Part shown: in pieces, positions 46,643-61,529 of the stretch
Numbering within the stretch: position 1 is the stretch's first letter
Layout of the letters: each line of letters begins with the position of its first letter
Origin: Epiperipatus broadwayi
Lineage: Eukaryota; Onychophora; Udeonychophora; Euonychophora; Peripatidae
Reading direction: 5' to 3'
NCBI GenBank assembly: GCA_028023455.1
Contig: JAQFVV010006238.1
Location: 5,030,572 to 5,094,571, forward strand
DNA length: 64,000 nucleotides
Made by a program: the position numbers and the translations under genes
Notes under the pieces: model-generated
Seen by the model: the letters and a program-made list of their open reading frames with translations, nothing else
Database searches by the model: none
Told to the model about the DNA's origin: nothing

Positions 46643-46728
46643 GGCAGGATGGCTCAGTTGGTTAGAGCATTACCTTAAATTTCAATAATCAAGAATCTAA
46701 GGACCCAGGTTCGAATCCCATGCTAGTA
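46643..46728 (+). promoter_or_regulatory. tRNA-like segment with RNA polymerase III box A and box B
   Basis: Box A TGGCTCAGTTGG (46650-46661) and box B GGTTCGAATCC (46708-46718) match the type 2 Pol III consensus exactly, 46 bp apart. Between them 'CCTTA' and 'TAAGG' can pair as an anticodon stem around a 20-base loop, as in an intron-containing tRNA. The acceptor ends do not pair well, so it is not a working tRNA gene. It lies between the ORF stop and the hammerhead-like segment in all three PLTRs and, decayed, at 30.6 kb, so it is a fixed part of the family. It may drive internal Pol III transcription or be a captured tRNA. Confidence 0.65.
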
Positions 46729-46753
46729 CTGTCACTGGTCAGGCCAGCAACAC

Positions 46754-46787
46754 CTGAAGAAGAGGGGAGAAAAATACCTCTCGAAAC
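46754..46787 (+). ncRNA. Hammerhead-like segment in PLE-1 PLTR
   Basis: CTGAAGA (46754-46760), then AGAGG and CCTCT that can pair as stem II around a purine-rich loop, an extra C, and GAAAC (46783-46787). This is the arrangement of the hammerhead core known from PLE terminal repeats. The downstream 'gttgtg' gives GTG where a NUH cleavage triplet is needed, and I cannot draw a convincing stem I. It may be a decayed or non-standard hammerhead. Confidence 0.4.
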
Positions 46788-47004
46788 GTTGTGCATATAC
46801 TAACCTGTTTGCTGTGATATTACTAACAGTTAGTGCATATACTAACCTGTTTGCTGTGATATTATTAACATTTGTTTGCTGTGATATTACTAACAGTTGG
46901 TGCATATACTAACCTGTTTGCCGTGATATTCCTAACAGTTGAATGCATTTGGAATATTTAACTAAAAATTAAACTTTTCTAAAGACATTCAACACACATA
47001 TTAG

Positions 47005-49457
47005 ATGATGGAAATAGTCCAATATAAAAATACAGCTAGAACACCATCATCACAAACCTTCAGAAAAACACTAAGTATTCGGTATGGACCCGATACTATA
47101 TTAAACTTTAGACATTATGAAAAACTATGTCTAAAGCTGGCCAAAGTAGAAAATCATTTAACTTTCCTATGTAAATGTAAATCGGAAGGGATAATTCCTA
47201 AAGGTTTGCAACTAAAACCTCCAATTCACTCTCAGAGAGCTGAGAAAATTACTCAAAGAGCAAGTGAAGCTCTGTTAAGAGAAAGAATAAATGCTCAAAG
47301 GTTTTCTAAGTATCGAACAATGCATTCAATTAATACTGTAGAATGTCTTCTAAAAAATAAACTTACTGACGATGACTACATGAGAGTTTTTCAAGCAGTA
47401 AGAAAATCATATTCTATATTACATGGAAAAATAAAAGAATGTCAAAAGAAAAAACTTGCTAACCTACATGGGCATATCAAAAATCATAATGTACCAAGCA
47501 ATGTAACAGCTTCATCTGTTAAAAATCTAAGTTCTAAACATCTAACAGATACTGAAATTTCTTTTCTTGAAAGAGGATTAAACTTTGCTGTAACACCATC
47601 TAATATCCCCTTATTAGATATAATGGCAGCCACTGAGGAAGTCACTCAAAAATTGCCTTTAGAAGAAGCAGCAGAATTGTGCTGGAGAATAAAAAGAACA
47701 CTTGACAAGCAACAAAAATTGCAGTCAAACATATCCTATGGGGAGAGGAAAGCAATTAAATCTCTCAAAGCAGATAAATCTATAATTATTCTCCCTGCTG
47801 ACAAAGGCAATGCAACAGTTGTAATGGATACAACTGATTATGACAACAAAATACAAGAACTCCTCACAGCTGGCCAATATAGAAAAGTGGCAAAAGATCC
47901 GATACCAAGTACGGAAACAAAGTTACAAGCATTACTCAGAAAGCATCGCAAGTACTTCACTGATTCAGAAAAGAGTAAAATAACATCATATTTTAGCAAA
48001 ATTCCTCATCTTTATGGTCTACCTAAAATCCATAAGGATCATGTTCCATTACGACCTATTGTTAGTTCTAGAGATTCACCTTGCCAGAATTTGGCAAGAT
48101 TTCTTCTCAAAGTTCTAAGTCCTTTGGCATGCAAGACCCAATCATTCGTTAGGGATTCTAGACACTTTGTAGAATTAATCAAGAACATGAAAATTGAAAG
48201 AACTGACTTACTGGTAAGCTTTGATGTGGAAAGTTTATTCACAAATGTACCATGTGAAGAAGCATTGTCTATTGTAAGAAAAAGGTTAAATGATGATAAT
48301 AGTTTACAAACCAGAACAGCTCTTCCTATTGATAGCATAATGGAACTATTAACTTTCTGTATAAAAACAACCTACTTTCAATATAACACAGAGTTCTTCC
48401 AACAAATCAAGGAATGGCTATGGGCTCACCATTGTCTCCCCTGATTAGCAATATTTACATGGAAGAACTTGAAACCACAGCCATAAAAACTACTCCTTAT
48501 CCACCTAAAGTTTGGCTTCGCTATGTGGATGATACATTTGTTGTATGGCCACATGGTGAAGCATTGCTACAAACTTTCTGGACACACATCAACAACATAT
48601 CCCCTTCAATTAAATTTACAATAGAACCAGAACAAGAACAAAAATTGGCATTCTTAGATGTTCTTGTAACAAGACTCCCTCATGGCAAAATCAAAACTAC
48701 AGTTTACCGAAAACCTACACATACAGGAAAATACCTAGCCTATACATCTAATCACACCAGAAACACAAAACATGGAGTTATACTATCACTGTGGAACAGA
48801 GCAAAAGAAGTTTGTTCAGAAACTGGTGATTTGGAAAAAGAAAAGATCTATATAGAACAAACTCTTAAGAAAAATGGTTATCCATCAGCTGTTATTAAGA
48901 AAACATTAAACAGACAACAAAAAGAACCATCAAGAGAAAAGACAATTATTGGTACTGTAGTGTATCCATACATTCCAAAAATAGCAGACAAATTAAGGAA
49001 AATCTGCAATCAGTATAACATCAGAACAGCTTTTCAGAGCCATACCACACTACGAGGAATTCTAACATCTACAAAGCCTAAACTTGAAATGCTGCAAAGA
49101 AAAAACTGCATCTATGAAATACCATGTGAATGTGGAAGAACATATATTGGTGAGACCAGCCGTCCCATTCAAAAGCGCTTGCAAGAACATAAACTGATGA
49201 TTAGAAGAGAGAAAACAGATGTGTCTAAGGTAGCAGACCATGTATGGACCAATGAACATACGTTCAATTGGGAAAATACAAAAATATTGGATAAAGAAGA
49301 AAAGGTACAAAGAAGAAAATTTAAAGAAGCTGCTCACATGACAATGGCAAAAAATCCCATAAGCCAACCTAGTGTGACTATACATAATGTATGGAAATCA
49401 CTAATCAACTTTGCTCTGAGGAAAAAGTGGAGAAATCAGGAGGAACCTCATAGATAA
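47005..49457 (+). pseudogene. PLE-1 reverse transcriptase-GIY-YIG endonuclease, one frameshift
   Basis: The only enzyme of a Penelope-like element: a telomerase-related reverse transcriptase fused to a GIY-YIG endonuclease that nicks the target. The frame from ATG 47005 (inside the PLTR) has the N-terminal 'LERGLNFAVTP' (188-198), 'KSIIILPADKGNATVVMD' (258-275), 'LYGLPKIHK' (336-344) and SFDVESLFTNVP (405-416; D407 catalytic). It is broken by loss of one A in the run at about 48404-48406. From 48414 the second frame gives MAMGSPLSPLIS, YVDD (37-40), 'LAFLDVLV', then GIY-YIG with CIYEIPC (232-238), YIGETSR (244-250), H259 and E305, ending at 49457. Total length, about 820 codons, is normal for the family. 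One indel is the only defect that I see. Confidence 0.9.
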
Positions 49458-49488
49458 GTATATGAAATTACTACATACTGTTGCCTTT

Positions 49489-49574
49489 GGCAGGATGGCT
49501 CAGTTGGTTAGAGCGTTACCTTAAATTTCAATAATCAAGAATCTAAGGACCCAGGTTCGAATCCCATGCTAGTA
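49489..49574 (+). promoter_or_regulatory. tRNA-like segment, downstream PLTR
   Basis: Box A 49496-49507 and box B 49554-49564, both intact. One base differs from the upstream copy next to box A (GCG for GCA). Confidence 0.62.
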
Positions 49575-49599
49575 CTGTCACTGGTCAGGCCAGCAACAC

Positions 49600-49633
49600 C
49601 TGAAGAAGAGGGGAGAAAAATACCTCTCGAAAC
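49600..49633 (+). ncRNA. Hammerhead-like segment, downstream PLTR
   Basis: Same sequence as 46754-46787: CTGAAGA 49600-49606 and GAAA 49629-49632. Confidence 0.4.
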
Positions 49634-49879
49634 GTTGTGCATATACTAACCTGTTTGCTGTGATATTACTAACAGTTAGTGCATATACTAACCTGTTTGC
49701 TGTGATATTATTAACATTTGTTTGCTGTGATATTACTAACAGTTGGTGCATATACTAACCTGTTTGCTGTGATATTACTAACAGTTGAATGCATTTGGAA
49801 TATTTAACTAAAAATTAAACTTTTCTAAAGACATTCAACACACATATTAGATGATGGAAATAGTCCAATATAAAAATAC

Positions 49880-49891
49880 ATGTGTGATTAT
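49880..49891. other. Target-site duplication, right copy
   Basis: ATGTGTGATTAT, identical to 44452-44463. Confidence 0.85.
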
Positions 49892-49894
49892 ATT

Positions 49895-53543
<3,649 letters not shown>

Positions 53544-53544
53544 C

Positions 53545-55000
53545 AGTAGCAAACATACTAACAAAATATTAATTTTATAAATATTTTATTTTACATAGTG
53601 TATAAAACTTTTTTTTAAAATTATTATTTTTTAATCAAACTTTATTTTTGTAGAATCCAAGACAGAAGATGCAACCATTAATTGTCCAAAAATAATTAAA
53701 GGGGGATAAATATAATATTTTTTTAATCTTGGGAAGGAATTTTTAATTAAAGTTTTTAAAATTGGGAAATAAATCTAATGGATTGTACTTTTTTTATAAA
53801 CATTTTAGTCAAATCTATTCCTAAGCTGGAAATGAATTTAAATATACTTTTGGAACATTATTTAATAATTGCATCTTCAAGAACAATGGATAAAAAATAT
53901 AAGATTTTGTTAGATCAAAGATTAGAGTTTGAGCTAGAAATAAAAGTTAAAAGCATTCCACAAATACCTGAGTGGGATATAAAATGGGCTGATTTTAAAC
54001 ACCAAGGGTTAGCTACTATTGGGAAAACTGTATTGTTAACATAATCCACACTCATGTGAAACTTAAACTGATGATCAAGTAGAAAGACAATCACTCTTCC
54101 TGACCCTTGTGAGGTCACCTTCTGCTACCATACCATCCTGCTGTCTTAGAACAAAGAAAAATCTTGACCTGAGAGCTTTGAAATGCTGAGTAAAAGCTTG
54201 CTGTCACATAAGAATTCACATGGATCCTTGAACTGCCATTCACAAGCTGGACTATTTAAAATGGACTCTTAGAATTGTGCAAGCTAACTCATTATTTTCA
54301 TGCTGCAACCTGAAAGTAAAGCTAGCCTAACTAATCTCAAACCCTACTATCAAAATTTCTCCTAACATATTATTTAACTTTATCTCTTTCTAATATGTCA
54401 AATTTAAATTGCTCTCAAATGATTTTTTAAAAAATCCAATCCTATCTCATATGCTCTAACTTTCTTTAACTTTGGTGCAGTTAATTATTTATTACTTGAT
54501 TTTATATATATACTTTTGTTATTATTAATATGCCAATCTCAAGCAACCTGACAAGCCGAATCTCTTAAAATCTTTTCTTTCCTCCTTTTAATTAAACCTC
54601 CATGAATTAAGGTTATTAACATCCCCTCAAATCATGATGTATGATTAATTAATATGCTCACCAGATTGTTTTTATGAGTCAACATGTTATGTTGTGTTTT
54701 TATTATAAAATTTGTTATTTATTCAACTCCAAATAGAATGAAGCAATTCTACATGGGATAAATCCACCACTTAAGCTAATTAACAGTTTGAAATCTTTTA
54801 AAATGTTATTTATTTAAATTCTGAAATGGTGATCTATTAGTTGTTTTCTATACAACTGTTAGTTTTCTTTTATTTTTCATACTCTTAAAATATCAAATAT
54901 TTAAATATTTTAGTTATTATCAAAATCCATGAAGATGGGATTGAATTATTTTAAATAGCAGCAAAGGAAGGGAAAAATTTTAATGAATTTTTTATTAAAG
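53545..55000. other. AT-rich DNA, no gene recognised
   Basis: A plus-strand frame at 53778-54044 (88 codons) has a reasonable composition ('IKVKSIPQIPEWDIKWADFK') but no family that I know. Confidence 0.4.
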
Positions 55001-55003
55001 GAA

Positions 55004-56070
<1,067 letters not shown>

Positions 56071-56071
56071 T

Positions 56072-56545
56072 ATAGTGGCATAACATATCATTTGTATAAA
56101 ATATAGCATTAAAACAAGGGGGCATTTATTTTAAAGCAGTAAATCCTATTCTATGTCATTAGTGACATTTAGCTGCACTGCCTTACTGACATTCAGCTCA
56201 TCCTTGTGAATATATATGTACTTCTAATCTGGGGGTTGTGACAGGATTGAACCTATGGATTTCTATTTATGTCCTGTTTCACAGATAGTTGAGCTTTCTG
56301 GGACCTTCTCTGTATATAAGGCCTCTGCACATTGATGATTCCAGGATGCCTGGCCCACACTATGCCTAACCACATTTTATAAGCACTACCCTAAAAAAGG
56401 GGGGTCTTAGATTTCATTATTCATCCAGAAGCATGACCTTACCTTGATTTCTTCACTGTTATGTTAGTACCACCACTTCTAAGATTATTATTTCTTTTGC
56501 TTCATGACAGAGTTTTGATGTTTATATTAAAATTGTGCTCTGCTC
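56072..56545. other. No gene recognised
   Basis: A less AT-rich patch near 56160-56470 has no assignable feature. Confidence 0.4.
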
Positions 56546-56835
56546 AAATATATATATATATATATATGCCGAATATATATATTTATATATATAGATATAA
56601 TATTATATATATATATATATATATAAATTATTAATCAATGTCTGTATTCCAATTATAATAAAATATATATAATTATTCAAAACAATACAATAATTAATAC
56701 AGTAACAATATTTTAAACAAATATATACCAATTTAATAGAAGTACTTTCAACTATCTATGTAGTCGTTGTCAACTAGACTCAAATTGTATTAGAAAAAAC
56801 CGTTACAAATGTAAACAAAAGCAATACGTCATACA

Positions 56836-57019
56836 TCAATTTTCCCACAATTCATTAATTTTTATATTGGCTGTCTGTCTATTTATCAACTGTTGCTTTT
56901 CACTTTTTATTAACATAGCTTCTTTAATTTTGCGTTTATTATTATTTCTTTCAATACACAGAATTTTAACTTTATTAAAATCAAAATCAAAACCATAATT
57001 ACATGTTACATTATGATCA
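56836..57019 (-). pseudogene. PLE-2 C-terminal fragment, left arm
   Basis: Minus-strand mirror of the right-arm coding, encoding 'DHNVTCNYGFDFDFNKVKIL' and 'NKRKIKEAML' to the stop at 56836. The methionine at 57027 lies in the spacer and is not a native start. Confidence 0.7.
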
Positions 57020-57029
57020 AAAATCAAGA

Positions 57030-57257
57030 CAAGAGAATGTTAGAAATGATGATGTATCACCATCAGTATTTTGTGATCATAATGTAACATGTAATTATGG
57101 TTTTGATTTTGATTTTAATAAAGTTAAAATTCTGTGTATTGAAAGAAATAATAATAAACGCAAAATTAAAGAAGCTATGTTAATAAAAAGTGAAAAGCAA
57201 CAGTTGATAAATAGACAGACAGCCAACATAAAAATTAATGAATTGTGGGAAAATTGA
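57030..57257 (+). pseudogene. PLE-2 C-terminal fragment, right arm
   Basis: Codes for the region after the GIY-YIG core of a PLE protein: a 'DHNVTCNYGFDFDFNKVKIL' segment (His and Cys as in related PLE nucleases), 'ERNNNKRKIKEAML' and 'INRQTANIKINELW' before TGA. Part of the upstream sequence is in the 54-bp spacer. It is homologous to 10512-10838 and to the plus arm at 33.7 kb, with a different 3' untranslated region, so it is a distinct subfamily. Confidence 0.72.
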
Positions 57258-57417
57258 TGTATGACGTATTGCTTTTGTTTACATTTGTAACGGTTTTTTC
57301 TAATACAATTTGAGTCTAGTTGACAACGACTACATAGATAGTTGAAAGTACTTCTATTAAATTGGTATATATTTGTTTAAAATATTGTTACTGTATTAAT
57401 TATTGTATTGTTTTGAA

Positions 57418-57458
<41 letters not shown>

Positions 57459-57469
57459 GCCGAATATCA

Positions 57470-58675
57470 CTAGTTTTATTAACATTTATTTGTTATGCTA
57501 AATTAATAAATTAAATGTATTGATACATGTTCAATATATAAAGATTCATTATCTTGTTTCAAATCTGTCTCCTCCCCTTCTTATTTGAACAATTTGGTCA
57601 TATTTTCTCTTTTTATAATGAATTGTAATATTGGTCATTCATAAAAATTATTAAATTAAATATTTCCTAATTTGAATTCCATTTTTAAAATGGTAATGGA
57701 TTTTAATTAAGACATAATAAAAGAATAAAAATATGTCTTAAAATTGAAAATTGGCCTTATTACTATTAAAATTCTCAAAATTTTCTTCATCAGCTTCTAT
57801 GAAAACAATTCTTCTTAGCCAATAAAAACAACCTCTGCTCTATCATAATTAGTCTTTTATGACCTGTGTTCTTAAAAACAAATAATTTCAAAATCTTAAC
57901 TTTAAATAAATATTTTACACATGTTTTGCATAAATATGCTTAAATATATCAATAAATTATTGCAATTTACATCTTTTCTTTTGAAAACATGAAAAGAATA
58001 AAGCATATTCTGAAATGTCTGTATCCCAATAATCTACCAATCATTAATGCCATCATTTTCTTTGTATTATAAGACAACCCCAATCAGAGTGTTTTAAGCT
58101 TTGAGATTCTCATTGACATGATATTTGTATTAGGTTTGCATGATACTGACACCTTCAGATTGTTTTTTAAAACTAAAAATTTAGTTCTGATTTCTATGCA
58201 AAAACATGCTTTCTGGTGAATTAGCATACTAGACAAACTGAAAAATAGTAAATAAAAGCCAAAATGATAGCAATACCAAAATAATGCCTTAAACTGGTGA
58301 CTTTGCTACTAATATAGTCCCCAAAACTAAATTTTAATATCATTTTTAACCATTGAAGTTATACTTTGAAATAAAGATCCTCACTGACTTTAATTCACTT
58401 TCTCCATTCTATCAGTTCAATTTTCCACATTAATCTAGCAAATATTTTTAGTTTTACATCAACTATAATCCCCTTTTACTGTTTTTCTGAAAAGGGTTAT
58501 ATCAATCAAATATCCTATTATTTCTCAGCTTACTACAACAAGTTTTTCTTTTATTCTACTGTAGAGCTCTCTAGTGTAAATTTGAGTATATCAATATCTC
58601 CAGATCAATTTCTGGATATGAGGACTTTTAGGATTCAAAACTCATATTAATGCATAGAGCAGACATTGTAATATG
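57470..58675. other. AT-rich DNA, no gene recognised
   Basis: Nothing supportable in this stretch. Confidence 0.5.
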
Positions 58676-58679
58676 GACA

Positions 58680-59195
58680 AAATTAATCTGAGAATTAAAC
58701 TTGAATGGAGTGTTTGTGGTAGATATGACAAGAAAATAAACATATGCATTTGAAAAATAGAAATTGTATTTACCAGTTTTTGCTTATAGATCTCATATTT
58801 AGATGTCAACAGAAAAGAAATACCAAGACTACAGACTACTCAATAAAGTATGGGGAGCGATGTATGGTAGAAATAACAAGTAGAGATTAAGAATAAAATA
58901 TATGAGTGACAAAACAATGTTGTTACTGATATAATGAAGAAAAAGTGACAAGTGGAGCTGAGTGAGATATATTGCCAGAAGAAATGATAATAGCGGCATA
59001 TTTAAAATCTTAAACTAAATCCCAAGAGATTATAAAAGACCTAGAAACAGATCACAACCGAGATGGATGGATGAAATAAAAAAATTGCTGATATCGATGA
59101 GAAGAGATGCTAGATATCAGAGAAACTGCATTAAGCTTGGAGAGACTTCATCCTACAGTGGATTGATAATGGCTGAAAATAATAATGATGGTATA
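58680..59195 (+). mobile_element. RTE retrotransposon 3'-end fragment, plus strand
   Basis: Matches the last 500 bp of the RTE element at 1435-4695: the segments encoding 'LEWSVCGRYD' (for KLGWSAFGRNN), 'QRSMERCM'-like and 'WMDEI', and the tail from 'cagtggattgataatggc' into an 'aataatgatgg' simple end. There are several stops and frameshifts. A 61-codon frame at 59067-59252 is only a piece of it. Confidence 0.8.
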
Positions 59196-59199
59196 TTTA

Positions 59200-60790
59200 C
59201 TGATATGTACCAAGTCTATATGACTATGCAAGTAAGTTGTTTTGGATTCTAAATTTTATGATTTTTTGCATTTCAGATTATATATATCTTAATAAATGTA
59301 ACTAGCATTATCTAAGGCTTTAATTTGATCTCTTCTTACTTCATAGTGATTTATTTTTGTGTCTTGTATAATACTAAACCTACATTTCTAAGTTTTTGAT
59401 CAATATTCATTGGTCAAATATATTAAAACACCTTTTATATTTTTATTTCTTTTAATACTTCTTCATCAAGATTTGTCTTACCAAGTCTTTTATTTTTATT
59501 TTTGCATCAAATACAGATATCACATTAATTAGAACTAGGATCTGATTTTAGCTTTACTTTTGGGAAATTTATTTGATGCCTGATGATATGTCTCAAGTTA
59601 TACTTTTATTAGTTCTATAGTTTTTAGCAGGCTAATTCAGTGATCCCCATCATGGAGTATATTTAAAAATAAATGAAAAGAAATTGAATAATGTCAAAAA
59701 GGGGTATACATCAACAGAGTAGCACAGAATATAAGCCAAAAGATTCTGAGTAAGACAGATATATGCCAAAAATTATTAGTGAGTCAAATTACTATTTTCA
59801 TTTTAAAAATACCTCTAATCTCTAAATATTAATATAATTGCTTTACTTTTCTTAAAAATCAGATAAATTGTTTTCATGAAACTTACAAATCATTTCAGTG
59901 TATAATCTCAATACCTTTTGATTTATTGACTCTCTATAAATAAATATATTTTTAAATTAATGATGTTAACAGACACTTAAAATAAAGAAAAAAGATTTTT
60001 TAGGGGGAATTTATATTTTTGATGCCTTTTCCTAATTGTTTATTGGAGTAAGAATGAAGTATTGATATCAGAACTACAAAAGATCAGAATTCATGAAAAT
60101 AGATGAACATTATGAAAAAAATAATCCCATAATGCTTCTGAGTTCATAAAAATTTCAAGCACTGGAAAAGACATCTCATCGGCAATCTATGGACTTGAAT
60201 TTCAAAGTCTACCACTTTGCAGCAAATCTCCCAGGCTGTGAGCATTATAATAAATAGTGAAGCAGGTTTCCTTTATAATTTAATCTTAAGAAAATTATCA
60301 TTGCTTCACATTGTTGTCTTGGTGAATGGACTAGTATCCCTACCTAAATAATGCAGTGCAACATGCCCACCATGTACTCAGCCTTCATTTCACTCCATAA
60401 ACAGCTCATCCTTATAAACATGAAGAATCTTTAAATTGGTAAGGCAATCTTTTTTGTATAAAAAGTGACCATCTTTTTTTTATAAACAAAATGTTGCCAT
60501 GACAATAGATTGATGATTTTTGGTAATGATGAGTATGGGCTACTTTCATATGATTTATTATAAAACAATCTCCTGTTCATAGCTTTCATTGTTACTGTTC
60601 TAAATAATATGCTTTTTAATTAAATAATTATAAATGGATCTCTCCACACATTAAATGTTTAAATCTAATATCTACTAAAAATATTATATAAATAAATAGA
60701 TGGATTTGAAATTAGGTTTTTTTATTCTATGTTCACTTTCATTCCATTAAACAACCAACACACATGACCACATACATTTGGAAAAAAAAG
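59200..60790. other. AT-rich DNA, no gene recognised
   Basis: I see nothing supportable here. Confidence 0.5.
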
Positions 60791-60800
60791 ATGATTCCCA

Positions 60801-60848
60801 GTATACATATTTCATGCAGAACCAGAACTCATTAATTGGGCCAGATCA
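60801..60848 (-). ncRNA. Degenerate hammerhead-like core, HHR-3 left arm
   Basis: Minus strand: CCCAA, TTAATGA where CTGATGA is expected (60829-60835), GTTC-loop-GCAT, GAAA (60810-60813), TATGTATA, then CTGGG. CCCA and TGGG can form stem I. Confidence 0.35.
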
Positions 60849-61479
60849 CAATCTTCCACACATATATACAATCAATGCTTACCTTCTATTAAGATAGAAA
60901 TTCCTTAAATTTTAGTGCACAGGCTTCAATCTTTTCATCCTTCCAACTATTCAATCATCCATTGTATGGAAAAATAAATGATGAAATGCTCAAAGCCCAT
61001 GTGTAGTCATACACATATAGACATTACGTCAATCTAACCTCTCAGATTATCAGAACTTTATATATCCTTATATGGTTACATAATGGTCTGACAATATGAG
61101 GGATTAGATTAATGTAATGTCTACATTAGCATTATTGAACCATTATGTATTCATATATCTATATATGAATACATAATTTCATAACCTGTGGGGTAAGATT
61201 GATGTAATGTCTTTATGAGTATGACACCAATACCAGGGTTTTATATGGATGTGTATTGGTCTGATAATCTGAGGAGTTAGATTGATGTAATGTCTATATG
61301 GGAATGACTACAATATCAAATCAACTATGGGCTTTGAGCATTCCATCCTTTGTTTTTCAATGAAGTGGATGGTTGAATAATTGGAAGGGTGAGAAGATTG
61401 AAGCCTGTTCATCAAACTTTAAGGAATTGCTATCTTAATATAATCTGAGCATTGATTGTATGGGAGATTATTATCTGGT

Positions 61480-61523
61480 CCAACAGATGAGTGCTGGTTC
61501 TGCATGAAATATGTATATTTGTG
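61480..61523 (+). ncRNA. Degenerate hammerhead-like core, HHR-3 right arm
   Basis: CAGATGA (61484-61490; one base from CTGATGA), stem II GTGC/GCAT (61491-61494, 61502-61505) with loop TGGTTCT, GAAA (61506-61509), a short stem III T-ATGT-A, then candidate triplet ATA (61515-61517). Taken position by position, the majority of the three copies is exactly CTGATGA...GAAA. Confidence 0.4.
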
Positions 61524-61529
61524 ATCATC

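Larger units (their letters stand above)
46418..47033 (+). repeat. PLE-1 terminal repeat, upstream plus copy
   Basis: Direct repeat of 49264-49879. It starts inside the coding tail, includes the tRNA-like and hammerhead-like segments, and contains the start codon region of the main ORF near its right end. It serves as the 5' PLTR of the full copy. Confidence 0.88.
44464..49879. mobile_element. PLE-1: composite Penelope-like insertion with inverted and tandem copies
   Basis: A 5,416-bp insertion between two 12-bp direct repeats. From left to right: 37 bp of the start of a next unit plus a terminal repeat and the 3' part of the coding region, all in minus orientation (44464-46417); then, head to head, a plus-oriented terminal repeat (46418-47033); then a nearly complete plus copy (47005-49457 coding) ending in a second terminal repeat (49264-49879). 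The two plus terminal repeats are 616 bp and almost identical; the minus one spans 44501-45116. Partial inverted copies and tandem terminal repeats are known for Penelope insertions. The single flanking duplication shows that the whole composite arrived in one event. Copies differ by few bases, so it is young. Confidence 0.92.
49264..49879 (+). repeat. PLE-1 terminal repeat, downstream plus copy
   Basis: Second direct copy of the 616-bp PLTR. It ends exactly at the target duplication. Confidence 0.88.
56566..57467. mobile_element. PLE-2 locus III: perfect hairpin of Penelope-like 3' ends
   Basis: Arms of 357 bp (56663-57019 and 57074-57430) are perfect reverse complements, separated by a 54-bp spacer. 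Outside the arms lie AT-rich microsatellite stretches and then an 11-bp direct repeat ATGCCGAATAT (56566-56576 and 57457-57467), a likely target duplication. Each arm codes for the same PLE C-terminus. The perfect identity implies a very recent event or gene conversion between arms. Confidence 0.85.
60795..61525. repeat. HHR-3: inverted repeat family with internal tandem units
   Basis: The left arm (about 60795-61062) mirrors the right arm (about 61240-61525): for example 'atacatatttcatgcagaac' on the left against 'ttctgcatgaaatatgtat' on the right, and 'gaatgctcaaagccc'-type words in both. The middle has two to three copies of a unit containing 'ttagattgatgtaatgtcta' and 'ggtctgataatctgagg'. 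Similarity of the arms is about that of an old insertion. Each arm has a decayed hammerhead-like core. No coding is seen. Confidence 0.7.

Noticed and set aside
46643-46728. Functional tRNA gene
   Set aside because: Box A and B are intact, but the acceptor ends and T stem do not pair properly, and it is a fixed part of a transposon terminal repeat.
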